This document shows positions 15,259 through 24,729 of a stretch of DNA of 47,868 bases, one piece after another. How positions within the stretch are numbered: the first letter of the stretch is position 1; every line of letters begins with the position of its first letter. The stretch spans positions 1 to 47,868 of the forward strand of contig CAJUCX010000006.1 of assembly GCA_910585195.1 (NCBI GenBank), given 5' to 3'. The notes under the pieces are model-generated. The model made no database searches. It worked only from the letters and a program-made list of their open reading frames with translations, and had not been told where the DNA came from. The stretch comes from an uncultured Christensenellaceae bacterium (lineage in GTDB: Bacteria; Bacillota; Clostridia; Christensenellales; CAG-314). The position numbers and the translations under genes were made by a program.

Positions 15259-18200
15259 AAACATCAAAAAGGTATTGCTTATAGGCAGCGGCCCGATAGT
15301 AATAGGTCAAGCGGCGGAGTTTGACTATGCAGGCACGCAGGCTCTTACAACGCTCAAAAAAGAGGGGTTGGAAGTCGTTTTGGTAAACAGCAACCCTGCA
15401 ACCATAATGACCGACAGCGAAATGGCAGACAGAGTTTATCTCGAACCGTTAAGCGCGGACGTCCTCAGAAAGATAATAGAAATCGAAAAGCCGGACAGCA
15501 TTTTGCCTACTCTCGGCGGACAGACGGGGTTAAACCTTGCAATGGAACTTGCAGAAAGCGGTTTTCTTGCGGAACATAACGTGCGTTTGCTCGGCACAAA
15601 CACTCTTGCAATCAAAAAAGCAGAGGACAGAGAGGCGTTTAAGGAAACTATGGAAAAGATAAACGAGCCTATTGTAGAAGGCACCATAGTTACCCACGTG
15701 GAAGAAGCGCTTGACTTTGCAGAAAGAGTAGGCTATCCCGTTATTGTCCGTCCTGCGTATACGTTGGGCGGCACTGGCGGCGGCATAGCGGACGATGCAA
15801 AACAGCTTAAAGAAATTTGCGACGGCGGACTTAAAGCGTCGAGGGTACATCAATGTCTGATAGAAAAATGTATCTGCGGTTGGAAGGAAATCGAGTTCGA
15901 GGCAATGCGCGACAGCGCAGGCAACTGCATTACCATCTGTAATATGGAAAACGTCGACCCCGTGGGCATTCACACCGGCGACAGTATAGTTGTTGCGCCC
16001 GTGCAGACTTTAAGAGATAAAGAAACGCAAATGCTGCGTTCCGCAAGTCTTAAAATAATAAACGAACTTGGTATAGAAGGCGGCTGCAACGTTCAATTTG
16101 CTTTGCATCCGGAAAATATGTCTTACGCCGTTATAGAAGTAAACCCGCGCGTAAGCCGTTCAAGCGCGTTGGCGTCTAAGGCGACGGGTTATCCAATCGC
16201 GCGCGTTTCTACTCTCGTGGCGATAGGTTATACTTTGGACGAAATCAAAAACGCGGTAACGGGCAGCACTTACGCGTCTTTCGAGCCGTCTGTAGACTAC
16301 ATAATTTGCAAATTTCCTCGTTGGCCGTTTGACAAATTCGTTTCCGCCGACAGAAAACTCGGCACCAAAATGAAAGCGACGGGCGAAGTAATGTCGATAG
16401 GCGACAGTTTCGAGGCGGCATTTTTGAAGTCTATGCGCTCTTTGGAACTCAACGTCTTTTCAAGCGAAGTAAATTACTTCGAGAAGATGACCAAAAAACA
16501 ACTTATAGACAGATTGAGCGTTCAAGACGACCAGCGTATATTCTGCGTATTTGCGGCGTTGAGAGCAGGCATAACTGCGGAAGAAGTTTACGATATAACA
16601 AAAATAGATATTTGGTTTTTGAAGAAGTTCGAAACCATACTTCGAAACGAAAAGAAAATTCAAAAAGAAAAATTAAAATGCCTTGACGGCGACTATATGT
16701 TGCACGTCAAGAAGTTGGGTTTTGCCGACAAAGCAATTGCAGAGTGGTGCGGCGTTTCCGAAAAAGAAATACGCAAAATGCGTATCGATATGGGCATTAC
16801 GCCTGTGTTTAATATGGTTGACACCTGTGCAGGCGAGTTTCAGGCATATTCGGACTATTACTACTCAACCTATCAAACCAAGACGGAAGTAAGAAAGACC
16901 GACAAAAAGACCATAGTGGTTTTGGGCAGCGGTCCGATTCGCATAGGACAAGGCGTAGAGTTCGATTACTGCTCGGTTCACTGCGTATGGGCGCTTAAAA
17001 AACTCGGATACGACGCGGTAATTATAAACAACAATCCGGAAACCGTAAGTACAGACTTCGACACTTCCGACAGACTTTATTTCGAGCCGCTCACCAACGA
17101 AGAAGTGCTAAATATTTTGGAAGTTGAAAAGCCCGAAGGCGTGTTCGTGCAATTCGGCGGACAAACGGCAATCAAACTTGCAAAAACCGTTCACGAAAAC
17201 GGCTACAAAATTTTGGGCACGTCTTTTGACGATATAAACAATGCCGAAGACAGAGAAGAATTCGACGCATTGCTTACTGCGCTTGACCTTGCAAGACCTA
17301 AGGGAAAAACCGTCTTTACCGAACAGCAGGCCTTGGACGCTGCAGAAGAACTTACTTATCCCGTACTTGTAAGACCTAGTTACGTTTTGGGCGGTCAGGG
17401 TATGGAAATTTGCTACAACGCAGACGACATACAAAAATATATGTCGATAATCAACCTCAACACGCAGGAACACCCGATTTTGGTGGATAAATACATAATG
17501 GGCAAAGAGTTGGAAGTCGACGCAATCTGCGACGGCAAAAATATACTTATGCCCGGCATTATGGAGCACATCGAGCGCACGGGCATACACAGCGGCGACA
17601 GCATAGCGGTTTATCCTGCCGGGCTTGACGACGACGTAACGCAAAAGATAATAGAAACTACAAAAAAGCTTGCCTTCGGCACAAAGACGATAGGACTTAT
17701 AAACATTCAATATATTTTGCAGGGCAAAGATTTGTATATTATAGAAGTCAATCCGCGTTCTTCGAGAACAGTTCCTTACATAAGCAAGGTTACGCAAATA
17801 CCGATGGTTCAACTTGCGGTGCGTTGCAGTCTCGGCGAAGATTTGGCGTCAATGGGTTACGGCACGGGATTGCACAAGGCTTCAAATTACTATGCCGTAA
17901 AAGTCCCTGTGTTCTCAAACGAAAAGATACCTGATTTGGAAATTTCACTGTCGCCTGAAATGAAGTCCACGGGCGAAGTTTTGGGGCTTTCAAAAAGTTA
18001 TCCCGAAGCATTGCTCAAAGGTCTTTTGGCAAGCGGAATTCGCCTTAAAGACGGCGGAGCGGTGTTGATTTCCGTTTCGGATATCTACAAGCAGGAAATT
18101 ATTTCGACGGCGCAGGCGTTTTTCGATTTGGGGTTTGAACTTTACGCAACGGGCGGCACGGCTCACGTGTTAAACTCCAACTTTATACCTACAAACGTCG

Positions 18201-18457
18201 TCGGCAAGCTTAAAGACAGCGGCGAAAATATAGAAACGCTTTTTGCGACGGACAAAGTATGTCTTGTCATCAACACGCCTACGCGCGGACACGACAGCAC
18301 AAGAGACGGCTTTAAGATAAGGCGTCTTGCGATAGAACGCGGCATAACTTGTATGACTGCGCCCGATACCGCAAATGCTTTGGCAAAGGCGCTTAAACTT
18401 AAAAAGAAAGACAAAGACTTAAATCTCGTTTGTCTCGGAGATATAAAAAATGACTGA
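15245..18457 (+). CDS. carB: Carbamoyl-phosphate synthase large subunit
   Basis: 1070 residues, full family length. Two homologous halves are seen, each opening with the same block (LIGSGPIVIGQAAEFDYAG and LGSGPIRIGQGVEFDYC) and each carrying an ATP-grasp fold, for bicarbonate and then carbamate phosphorylation. A C-terminal MGS-like allosteric domain includes ATGGTAHVL. The start has GGAGGAAG inside carA. It supplies carbamoyl phosphate to PyrB and to arginine synthesis. Only this copy is visible, so whether it is shared with arginine metabolism is unknown. Confidence 0.97.
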   Translation: MPRNKNIKKVLLIGSGPIVIGQAAEFDYAGTQALTTLKKEGLEVVLVNSNPATIMTDSEMADRVYLEPLSADVLRKIIEIEKPDSILPTLGGQTGLNLAMELAESGFLAEHNVRLLGTNTLAIKKAEDREAFKETMEKINEPIVEGTIVTHVEEALDFAERVGYPVIVRPAYTLGGTGGGIADDAKQLKEICDGGLKASRVHQCLIEKCICGWKEIEFEAMRDSAGNCITICNMENVDPVGIHTGDSIVVAPVQTLRDKETQMLRSASLKIINELGIEGGCNVQFALHPENMSYAVIEVNPRVSRSSALASKATGYPIARVSTLVAIGYTLDEIKNAVTGSTYASFEPSVDYIICKFPRWPFDKFVSADRKLGTKMKATGEVMSIGDSFEAAFLKSMRSLELNVFSSEVNYFEKMTKKQLIDRLSVQDDQRIFCVFAALRAGITAEEVYDITKIDIWFLKKFETILRNEKKIQKEKLKCLDGDYMLHVKKLGFADKAIAEWCGVSEKEIRKMRIDMGITPVFNMVDTCAGEFQAYSDYYYSTYQTKTEVRKTDKKTIVVLGSGPIRIGQGVEFDYCSVHCVWALKKLGYDAVIINNNPETVSTDFDTSDRLYFEPLTNEEVLNILEVEKPEGVFVQFGGQTAIKLAKTVHENGYKILGTSFDDINNAEDREEFDALLTALDLARPKGKTVFTEQQALDAAEELTYPVLVRPSYVLGGQGMEICYNADDIQKYMSIINLNTQEHPILVDKYIMGKELEVDAICDGKNILMPGIMEHIERTGIHSGDSIAVYPAGLDDDVTQKIIETTKKLAFGTKTIGLINIQYILQGKDLYIIEVNPRSSRTVPYISKVTQIPMVQLAVRCSLGEDLASMGYGTGLHKASNYYAVKVPVFSNEKIPDLEISLSPEMKSTGEVLGLSKSYPEALLKGLLASGIRLKDGGAVLISVSDIYKQEIISTAQAFFDLGFELYATGGTAHVLNSNFIPTNVVGKLKDSGENIETLFATDKVCLVINTPTRGHDSTRDGFKIRRLAIERGITCMTAPDTANALAKALKLKKKDKDLNLVCLGDIKND

Positions 18458-19217
18458 TTTGGTTTTTGAAATCGTAAAAAACGAACTGATTGCCAACGAT
18501 ATTTACGAAATGACCTTAAAGACAGACCGCCTGCCGCAAATTTTTGCGGGGCAGTTTGCCAACATAAAGATAGCCAACAGAACAGACTTGATTTTGCGCC
18601 GTCCGTTTTGCATATATTCCGTAGACGCAAAAAACAATTCGATAAAAATCGGTTACGCTTTAAGAGGGGAAGGTACAAAGGCGTTGAGTTTGCTTGAAAA
18701 AGATCAAAAAGTAAACGTGCTTTTGCCGCTCGGCAACGGCTTTCCGCAAGTGCAGGAAGGCAAAAAGATTTTGCTTGTAGGCGGCGGAATAGGCGCTTTG
18801 CCGCTGCTTTCCGTTGCGGAAACTTACGGCAAAAACCAAATATATTCCTGCATGGGGTACAAAGACAAAACTCTTGTAATTAAAGACAAAGAGTTTGCAA
18901 AACTTTCTAAGCAATGCATAATTGCCACGGACGACGGCAGTTACGGCGAAAAGGGTTTTGTAGCGCAGGTTTTGGCAAAATATATAGATAAAATAAACCC
19001 CGACGTAATTTTTGCCTGCGGACCGGAAGTTATGTTAAAAAGTCTTAAAGTATTTGACAAATTTCCTATATACGTCAGTTTGGAACAGCGTATGGGCTGC
19101 GGAATAGGCGCTTGTCTGGTATGCAGTTGCAAGACCAAAAAAGACGACGGAGAGCATTATTCGAGAGTATGCGCCGACGGGCCTGTGTTTAAGTTTGACG
19201 AGGTGTTTTATGACTGA
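18450..19217 (+). CDS. pyrK: Dihydroorotate dehydrogenase electron-transfer subunit
   Basis: 255 residues, ferredoxin-reductase-like. RRPFCI (51-56) is the FAD-binding block, GGGIGALPLL the NAD-binding glycine motif, and C217, C222, C225 and C241 (CGIGAC, LVC, RVCADGPVF) fit the [2Fe-2S] site. It passes electrons from the PyrD FMN to NAD+. It overlaps carB by 8 nt and pyrD by 8 nt. Confidence 0.95.
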   Translation: MTDLVFEIVKNELIANDIYEMTLKTDRLPQIFAGQFANIKIANRTDLILRRPFCIYSVDAKNNSIKIGYALRGEGTKALSLLEKDQKVNVLLPLGNGFPQVQEGKKILLVGGGIGALPLLSVAETYGKNQIYSCMGYKDKTLVIKDKEFAKLSKQCIIATDDGSYGEKGFVAQVLAKYIDKINPDVIFACGPEVMLKSLKVFDKFPIYVSLEQRMGCGIGACLVCSCKTKKDDGEHYSRVCADGPVFKFDEVFYD

Positions 19218-20118
19218 TATGAAAGTTAATATCGCGGGCGTAGAGTTCAAAAACCCTGTAATTGCCGCCAGCGGAACGTACGGCTTCGGCAAAGAGTTTG
19301 AAAAGCTGTATGACCCGAGCGTTTTGGGCGGAATTGCCTTAAAAGGGCTTACGCTTGAAAGAAGGGAGGGCAACGCGCCGGTGCGCATTGCGGAAACTCC
19401 GTCGGGAATGATAAACAGCGTTGGCTTGCAAAACCCCGGCGTAAATTACTTTTTGCAACACGACCTGCCGCATATAAGAAATTTCGACACCGTGCTGATT
19501 GCAAACATAAACGGTAACACGGCTGAAGAATATTGCAAAGTTGCGCAAATTATGTCTGATAGCAGCGTAGATATGTTGGAACTTAACATATCCTGTCCAA
19601 ACGTAAAATGCGGCGGTATGGCGTTCGGCATCAAGCCCGAAAGCGTATTGAATATTACAAAGACGGTCAAGCCTTATTGCAAAAAGCCGTTGATAGTAAA
19701 ACTCAGCCCGAACGTTGCAGACATTAAAGAAAACGCGCTTGCTGCGGAAGAAGGCGGTGCAGACGCAATTTCGCTTATAAACACCGTTTACGGTATGGCT
19801 GTCGACGCAAAGACTATGAAACCTGTTTTGGCAAATATAAAGGGCGGTTTAAGCGGTCCTGCCGTAAAGCCTATTGCATTGCGTATGGTTTACGATTGCA
19901 GGAGTGTTGTCAAAATTCCTATAATAGGCATAGGCGGCATAACGAGCGGCACCGACGTTGCCGAGTTTATGCTGTGCGGCGCCAACGCCGTTCAGGTCGG
20001 CGCGGCAAATATTATGAATCCTATGTGCATGCCGCAAATCATAAGTCAACTCGCAAATTATTTGACAGAAATGAAAATAGATGATATAAACAAATTGGTA
20101 GGCGCATTAAAAGTTTAA
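19210..20118 (+). CDS. pyrD: Dihydroorotate dehydrogenase catalytic subunit, class 1B
   Basis: 302 residues, FMN-binding TIM barrel. C129 in NISCPN is the class 1 catalytic cysteine; GGLSGPAVKPIALRMV and GIGGI bind FMN phosphate. Class 1B is supported by the adjacent pyrK. ATG 19210 follows ACGAGG and overlaps the pyrK end; a TTG at 19195 lies before the SD and is rejected. It oxidises dihydroorotate to orotate. Confidence 0.95.
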   Translation: MTDMKVNIAGVEFKNPVIAASGTYGFGKEFEKLYDPSVLGGIALKGLTLERREGNAPVRIAETPSGMINSVGLQNPGVNYFLQHDLPHIRNFDTVLIANINGNTAEEYCKVAQIMSDSSVDMLELNISCPNVKCGGMAFGIKPESVLNITKTVKPYCKKPLIVKLSPNVADIKENALAAEEGGADAISLINTVYGMAVDAKTMKPVLANIKGGLSGPAVKPIALRMVYDCRSVVKIPIIGIGGITSGTDVAEFMLCGANAVQVGAANIMNPMCMPQIISQLANYLTEMKIDDINKLVGALKV

Positions 20119-20136
20119 GCCTAAAAAGAGGACGCT

Positions 20137-20436
20137 ATGAAGAAGAATATAGACAACATATTGATGGCTTTGTTTGTTGCGGCGTTTATAGTTGCGGCAT
20201 TCGGTATAATTTTTCAAATAAAAGTTATGACGTCGATAGCGCTTTGCGTGCTTACGCTTACGGTAGGAGTATACGCAGGCTTTCAGACTTTCGACTATCT
20301 GTCGAGAGCAACCGTCGAGGAAGATGCTGACGTCAAAAGAAACAGAACGTTGCTTATACAGGTTATTGTTTCCGTCGCTGTTTGTTTGATATTGCTTTGC
20401 GTAACTATCTTTAACCTTGCAGGCAAACTGTTTTAA
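20137..20436 (+). CDS. Small membrane protein at the end of the pyr operon
   Basis: 99 residues with three predicted membrane segments (about 8-28, 32-52 and 73-95) and a charged acidic/basic loop between the second and third. AAGAGGA gives a good SD 18 nt after pyrD, and the operon terminator follows directly, so it is probably co-transcribed. I recognise no family. It occupies the place where pyrE is found in Bacillus but is not a phosphoribosyltransferase. Confidence 0.7.
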   Translation: MKKNIDNILMALFVAAFIVAAFGIIFQIKVMTSIALCVLTLTVGVYAGFQTFDYLSRATVEEDADVKRNRTLLIQVIVSVAVCLILLCVTIFNLAGKLF

Positions 20437-20447
20437 TTAAAAAAATC

Positions 20448-20474
20448 AAAGACCGCATATGCGGTCTTTTTTTT
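20448..20474 (+). terminator. Bidirectional terminator between the pyr operon and rqcH
   Basis: AAAGACCGC, AT-rich loop, GCGGTCTTT (20448-20469) followed by eight T on the plus strand. The preceding run of A also gives a T-run on the minus strand, so it can serve convergent rqcH, which ends at 20588. Confidence 0.9.
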
Positions 20475-20587
20475 GTTTTTATTATAATTTTGATTGTTTT
20501 TTAGAGCAAACGGTTTAACCGATTTTAACGCCTCTGTCATAAAGTCAATTAAACTATGCAACTTTATGTATTGCGACAATAAAAATA

Positions 20588-22294
20588 TTATGCCTGCTTC
20601 GAGTTTGTTTTGCTTAAAAACTCCGTGTGTTCGTTTGGGTCTACTATACAGGTTTTGTAAGACAGCAAGTTTACAAAACCGAGAGGACTTTTGTTAGGTT
20701 TTTTTACGTTTTTCTTTTGAGTAAAAAATACCGATACTTTGCTTGAAGTCGACGCTTCGGAAAAATGCGCGGTAATTTCCGCCGCAGTCTGCAAAACTTC
20801 GTCGGGTATCTGCTTGTTTTCGGGGTTGATTATCACCGTATGACTTGAAGTAATGTCTTGCGTATGCAGCCACATATCGTTGCCTTTTGCAATTTCAAAC
20901 GTAACCTTGTCGTTTTGAACATTGTTTTTGCCGACGTAAACGGTCCAACCGTCAATATTGTAAACTAGCGGTTTCGAGTGCGACGGTTTTGGCTTTTGCT
21001 TGCCTTTTGTCTGAGGCTTTTTTATCAGCCTTGCGTTTTGCAGTTCCGTCGTGATGTCTTCTATGTCGTGCAAGTCGAGTGGACTTTTTAACGACTGCGC
21101 AATAGACTTCAAGTAGATAAGTTGCTGCTTGTTTTCCTCCAACAAGCCTTTTGTATATTCTACGGTCTTTTTTTGCTTTGCATATTTTTTGAAGTATTTT
21201 TGCGCGTTTTGCTGAGGCGTCAAGGTAATGTCCAAAGGTATTTTGACTTGACTGTTGTCGTAGTAGTTTACGGTTTCCAAAATCTCGTCGCCTTTTTTAA
21301 TTAAATATATGTTGGACAATATCAACTCGCCGTAAATTCTATTTTGCTCGTTTTCTTTTGCGTCCAAAAGCGTTTCCGTCTGCAAAGCGATTTTCTTTTC
21401 CGTGCGGTGTATCGCGTTTTTGACGACTGTGGCAAGCGATTTGGTCTTTTCTCCGTGCCGTTGAAATTTGTCTTTTTCGTCAAAATAAAGGTCGTAGGCT
21501 TTGTTGAGACTGTCAAGATATTTTTTGTTTCCTAAAATAGTGGTATAGTCTATCGCCGTTACGTCTTTCGGTTTGCCGCCGTCGTCAAATATAACGGTAG
21601 GCTTTGGCTGTTGCAAATTGACAAAAAACTCCTTAAAGTTTTGCACGACTTCGTCCGCCGTTTTTGCATTGCCTGCCATTTCTGCAAGAGTAGGGTACGC
21701 CACGCCCAAAAGTTTGTTTTTCAAAATTTCTTTCGGGTCTTCAAATTGTCCGTTAAGTATAGATTTTATTTTGTCGTAGTCGTTGGGCAAAATTTTGTCC
21801 TGCGTTAAAAACTCGAATTTCTGTCCGGCGACGGTAGGGCGGTCTGCAAGCGAGTTTAACGGAATGCGCTTTAAGCAGTCTATTATTTTGTAATCGGCGT
21901 TGGTCAAAAATACGTTTGCGCTTTTGCCGACGACTTCGCAAATCAAAAATTTTTTTTCGCTGTCGCCCAGTTCGTTGCTGGACATAATTTCAAAAATGAC
22001 TACGCGTTCAAACGGCTGTTGGCAAACGTCGGTTATGGTGCCGTTTAACAGATGTTTGCGCAGCACCATACAAAATGACGGCGCAGTGATGGGGTTGGGC
22101 TTGCTTGCTTCAGTCAAATGTATTCTCGGCAGAGAGCCCGACGCCGACACCAAAAGTTTGTGGTTTTGACCGGAAAACACGTTTAAGGTTATTTCGTCTT
22201 TTTCCGGCTGATTTATTTTGTTTATTTTTCCGCCGACTAATTTTTGTTTGAGTTCGTCGGTTATTACTTTAAGATTAAGCGCGTCAAATGGCAT
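20588..22294 (-). CDS. rqcH: RqcH/NFACT-family ribosome quality-control protein
   Basis: 568 residues, the family length. NFACT-N with HLTEASKPNPITAPSFCM lies at about 59-76, then a HhH and long coiled-coil middle, and the NFACT-R block (WTVYVGKNNVQND, DMWLHTQDI, SSHTVI) after about 450. The family binds obstructed 50S-peptidyl-tRNA and adds alanine tails; older annotations call it fibronectin-binding protein. The Asp-Arg pair essential in B. subtilis RqcH reads E96-R97 here (FERVVIFEI). ATG 22294 has a GGAGG SD. Confidence 0.88.
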   Translation of the reverse strand: MPFDALNLKVITDELKQKLVGGKINKINQPEKDEITLNVFSGQNHKLLVSASGSLPRIHLTEASKPNPITAPSFCMVLRKHLLNGTITDVCQQPFERVVIFEIMSSNELGDSEKKFLICEVVGKSANVFLTNADYKIIDCLKRIPLNSLADRPTVAGQKFEFLTQDKILPNDYDKIKSILNGQFEDPKEILKNKLLGVAYPTLAEMAGNAKTADEVVQNFKEFFVNLQQPKPTVIFDDGGKPKDVTAIDYTTILGNKKYLDSLNKAYDLYFDEKDKFQRHGEKTKSLATVVKNAIHRTEKKIALQTETLLDAKENEQNRIYGELILSNIYLIKKGDEILETVNYYDNSQVKIPLDITLTPQQNAQKYFKKYAKQKKTVEYTKGLLEENKQQLIYLKSIAQSLKSPLDLHDIEDITTELQNARLIKKPQTKGKQKPKPSHSKPLVYNIDGWTVYVGKNNVQNDKVTFEIAKGNDMWLHTQDITSSHTVIINPENKQIPDEVLQTAAEITAHFSEASTSSKVSVFFTQKKNVKKPNKSPLGFVNLLSYKTCIVDPNEHTEFLSKTNSKQA

Positions 22295-22311
22295 AATTGC
22301 CTCCTTAAAGA

Positions 22312-22340
22312 ATTTTAACCTATTTTGCGTTATTTTTCAA
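22312..22340 (-). promoter_or_regulatory. Predicted rqcH promoter
   Basis: On the minus strand TTGAAA (22340-22335), a 17-bp spacer and TAAAAT (22317-22312). The start would be about 22305, so the leader begins at the SD itself (22304-22300). Confidence 0.6.
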
Positions 22341-22729
22341 CTTTCAAAATACAAATTTAATCTTATGGTTGATAAATCTGTGATATTTTTTATACGATTA
22401 TTGCGCAATGTAGTTTTGTAAAGGTAATCTAAAAAACGTACGGACAAATTTTGCCGTATCGAAACAAAAATAAATCCGTCAATGCGCAATCAAAAAAGTT
22501 TGCTAAAAGTCAATTTGTGTGTTATCATATACAATACTGAATAATGGCAAAAAATGTAATTTGCAATTTATTATTTTGCACGCAGTCTGTAAAATTATTT
22601 CTGTCCTAATTTGCGGGCGAACTGCAAAAACAAAATGTAAATATTGTTATTCGACTAAATACTCAGTTAAATCCGTAAAAACACGGTTTTAGATAAAAAT
22701 AAAGAGATATACTTTTTTGGAGGATTTCT
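22341..22729. other. Divergent intergenic region between rqcH and tig
   Basis: AT-rich spacer. It holds the tig promoter (22500-22528) and a predicted 195-nt tig leader. The leader contains a 21-codon ORF (22544-22609) without an SD, and a weak CCGT/ACGG hairpin with a short T-run at about 22673-22689. Nothing convincing is seen in 22341-22499. Confidence 0.5.
22500..22528 (+). promoter_or_regulatory. Predicted tig promoter
   Basis: TTGCTA (22500-22505), 17 bp, TATCAT (22523-22528) preceded by TGTGT. The 12 bases GTGTTATCATAT (22519-22530) are identical to those over the pyr promoter -10 (10267-10278). Confidence 0.65.
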
Positions 22730-24052
22730 ATGAAATACAAAGTAGAAAATAAAAAAGGGCAAGTTTTAATCAGTTTTTCGATAGACGCAAAAGAGTGGGA
22801 AAGCGCTATAGAAAGCGTTTATCAGAAGACGAAAGGCAAATATAATTTTGTCGGTTTTCGCAAAGGGCACGTTCCGCGTAAGGTTTTGGAAAATGCATAC
22901 GGCAAAGGCTTTTTCTATGAAGACGCTTTCAACGAGGCATTTCCTAAATACTATTACGAAGTGCTTGACAAAGAAAGCAAAATTTTCCCTGTGGATAGAC
23001 CCGACGTTGACGTAACGGCAATAGACGACGACGGCGTAAAATTTACCGCGCTCGTTACCGTAAAGCCGGAAGTTACTTTGGGCGAATATAAAAACCTTAA
23101 AATCAAAAAGAAAATAGAAGCAGTTACGGCGAAAGACGTTGATGATGAAATCAACAAAATGGCTGAAAAGAACGCAAGAATGGTAGAAGTCAGCGGCAGA
23201 GCGGTACAAAACGGCGACGAAGTTATACTTGACTATTCCGGCAGCGTAAACGGCGTAAAATTCGACGGAGGCACAGCCGAAAAGCAATCGCTTACAATCG
23301 GCAGCGGAATGTTTATCCCCGGTTTTGAAGAACAACTCGTCGGTATGAATATAGGGGAAGAAAAGAACATCAACGTTAAATTCCCGGAAGAATACCACGC
23401 GGAAGATTTGAAAGGCAAAGACGCTGTGTTTGCTGTAAAAATTCACGAAATCAAAGTTAAAGAAATGCCTGCTCTCGACGATGAGTTTGCAAAGGACGTG
23501 AGCGAGTTTGATACTCTTAAAGACTTGAAGGCAGACGTTAAAAAGAACCTTACCAAACAAAGGGAAGAGCAAGCCGACATTAAGTTTGAAAACGATTTGA
23601 TAGACAAGGCAACAAACAACGCAAAAGTGGACGTGCCTGCTTGTATGGTTGAAAGTCAGATAGATTCATACTTGCAAGAATTCGAGTATCAACTTTCTTA
23701 CCAAGGAATAAAACTTGACGATTATGTTAAATATACAAACAGCAGCATTGACGATTTGAGAAAGATTTACAAAGAAAGAGCGGAAAAAACAGTAAAAACC
23801 AGACTTGTTTTGGAAGCAATCGTAAATGCGGAAAAAATTACCGCAGACGCAAAGTCGGTTGACGCGCGCATAGACGAACTTGCAAAACAAATGGGCAAAA
23901 CCAAGGCGGAAGTTAAAAAGAATATGCATCCGGAAGAACTCGATTACGTCAAAAACGAAGTGATTTCCAAAAACGTAGTGGAATTTTTGAAGAACAACAA
24001 CGAAACGGAAAAGAAGTCTGCCGCAGAAAAGAAAGCAGGCGATGCAGAGTAA
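22730..24052 (+). CDS. tig: Trigger factor
   Basis: 440 residues. The N-terminal ribosome-binding domain carries the signature GFRKGHVPRKVLE (L23-docking loop), followed by an FKBP-type PPIase domain (about 155-240, IPGFEEQLVGMNIGEEK) and the helical C-terminal chaperone domain. It cradles nascent chains at the exit tunnel. A charged Lys/Glu/Ala tail ends the protein. TTGGAGGA gives a strong SD. clpP, clpX and lon follow, the usual protein-quality cluster. Confidence 0.95.
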   Translation: MKYKVENKKGQVLISFSIDAKEWESAIESVYQKTKGKYNFVGFRKGHVPRKVLENAYGKGFFYEDAFNEAFPKYYYEVLDKESKIFPVDRPDVDVTAIDDDGVKFTALVTVKPEVTLGEYKNLKIKKKIEAVTAKDVDDEINKMAEKNARMVEVSGRAVQNGDEVILDYSGSVNGVKFDGGTAEKQSLTIGSGMFIPGFEEQLVGMNIGEEKNINVKFPEEYHAEDLKGKDAVFAVKIHEIKVKEMPALDDEFAKDVSEFDTLKDLKADVKKNLTKQREEQADIKFENDLIDKATNNAKVDVPACMVESQIDSYLQEFEYQLSYQGIKLDDYVKYTNSSIDDLRKIYKERAEKTVKTRLVLEAIVNAEKITADAKSVDARIDELAKQMGKTKAEVKKNMHPEELDYVKNEVISKNVVEFLKNNNETEKKSAAEKKAGDAE

Positions 24053-24074
24053 TTGCCGCGGCAAAAATTTCCGT

Positions 24075-24102
24075 TTGATAATTTTTGACTGCATTCTATA
24101 AT
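24075..24102 (+). promoter_or_regulatory. Predicted clpP-clpX promoter
   Basis: TTGATA (24075-24080), 16 bp and TATAAT (24097-24102), with the start about 16 nt before clpP. The small palindrome TTGCCGCGGCAA (24054-24065) lies just upstream, after the tig stop. No CtsR or CIRCE box was recognised. Confidence 0.55.
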
Positions 24103-24124
24103 AAAATTAAAGGGGAAGTTAATT

Positions 24125-24709
24125 ATGAGTTTAGTACCTATGGTTATAGAGCAAACAGGAAGGGGCGAAAGGTCTTATGATATATATTCCCGTTTGCTTG
24201 AAGACAGAATAGTTTTTCTTACAGGCGAAATCAACGACGTATCGGCAAATATTGCCGTTGCGCAGCTTATTTATCTTGAAGGCAAAGACCCAAACAAAGA
24301 CATCAGTCTTTATATCAACAGCCCGGGCGGCAGCGTATCGGCGGGTTTTGCCATTTACGACACGATGAATTACGTCAAATGCGACGTATCAACCATTTGC
24401 GTAGGTCTTGCCGCAAGTATGGGCGCATTTTTGCTTTCCAGCGGCGCAAAGGGCAAGCGTTATGCATTGCCTAATGCGGAAATTATGATTCACCAGCCTT
24501 TGGGCGGCGCGCAGGGTCAGGCAAGCGACATTGCAATTCAGGCAGAGCAAATACTCAAAATCAAACAGAAGTTAAATTCCATCTTGGCAAAAAACTGCCA
24601 TCAGTCTTTGGATAAAATTTCGAGAGACGTTGACAGAGATTATTATATGTCTGCGGCGGAAGCAAAAGAGTACGGACTCGTAGACCAGATTTTCTACGAA
24701 AGGAAGTAA
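24125..24709 (+). CDS. clpP: ATP-dependent Clp protease proteolytic subunit
   Basis: 194 residues. The catalytic triad S98 (GLAASMGAF), H123 (MIHQPLGG) and D172 is complete, and the N-terminal loop and handle helix are normal. It assembles as a tetradecamer and degrades proteins unfolded by ClpX. AAAGGGGA is the SD. clpX follows 20 nt later. Confidence 0.97.
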   Translation: MSLVPMVIEQTGRGERSYDIYSRLLEDRIVFLTGEINDVSANIAVAQLIYLEGKDPNKDISLYINSPGGSVSAGFAIYDTMNYVKCDVSTICVGLAASMGAFLLSSGAKGKRYALPNAEIMIHQPLGGAQGQASDIAIQAEQILKIKQKLNSILAKNCHQSLDKISRDVDRDYYMSAAEAKEYGLVDQIFYERK

Positions 24710-24729
24710 AATTTTTTTGGGAGAAGCGT

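Noticed and set aside
22544..22609. 21-codon ORF in the tig leader, considered as a leader peptide
   Set aside because: No SD, no biased or repeated codons, and no clear attenuator hairpin following it.
22766..23572. 268-codon open frame on the minus strand inside tig
   Set aside because: Shadow of trigger factor; composition is Phe/Val/Tyr-rich without domains.
24054..24065. TTGCCGCGGCAA as a terminator after tig
   Set aside because: The perfect palindrome is too short to leave a loop and has only a mixed A/T tail; it may be nothing or a weak operator.
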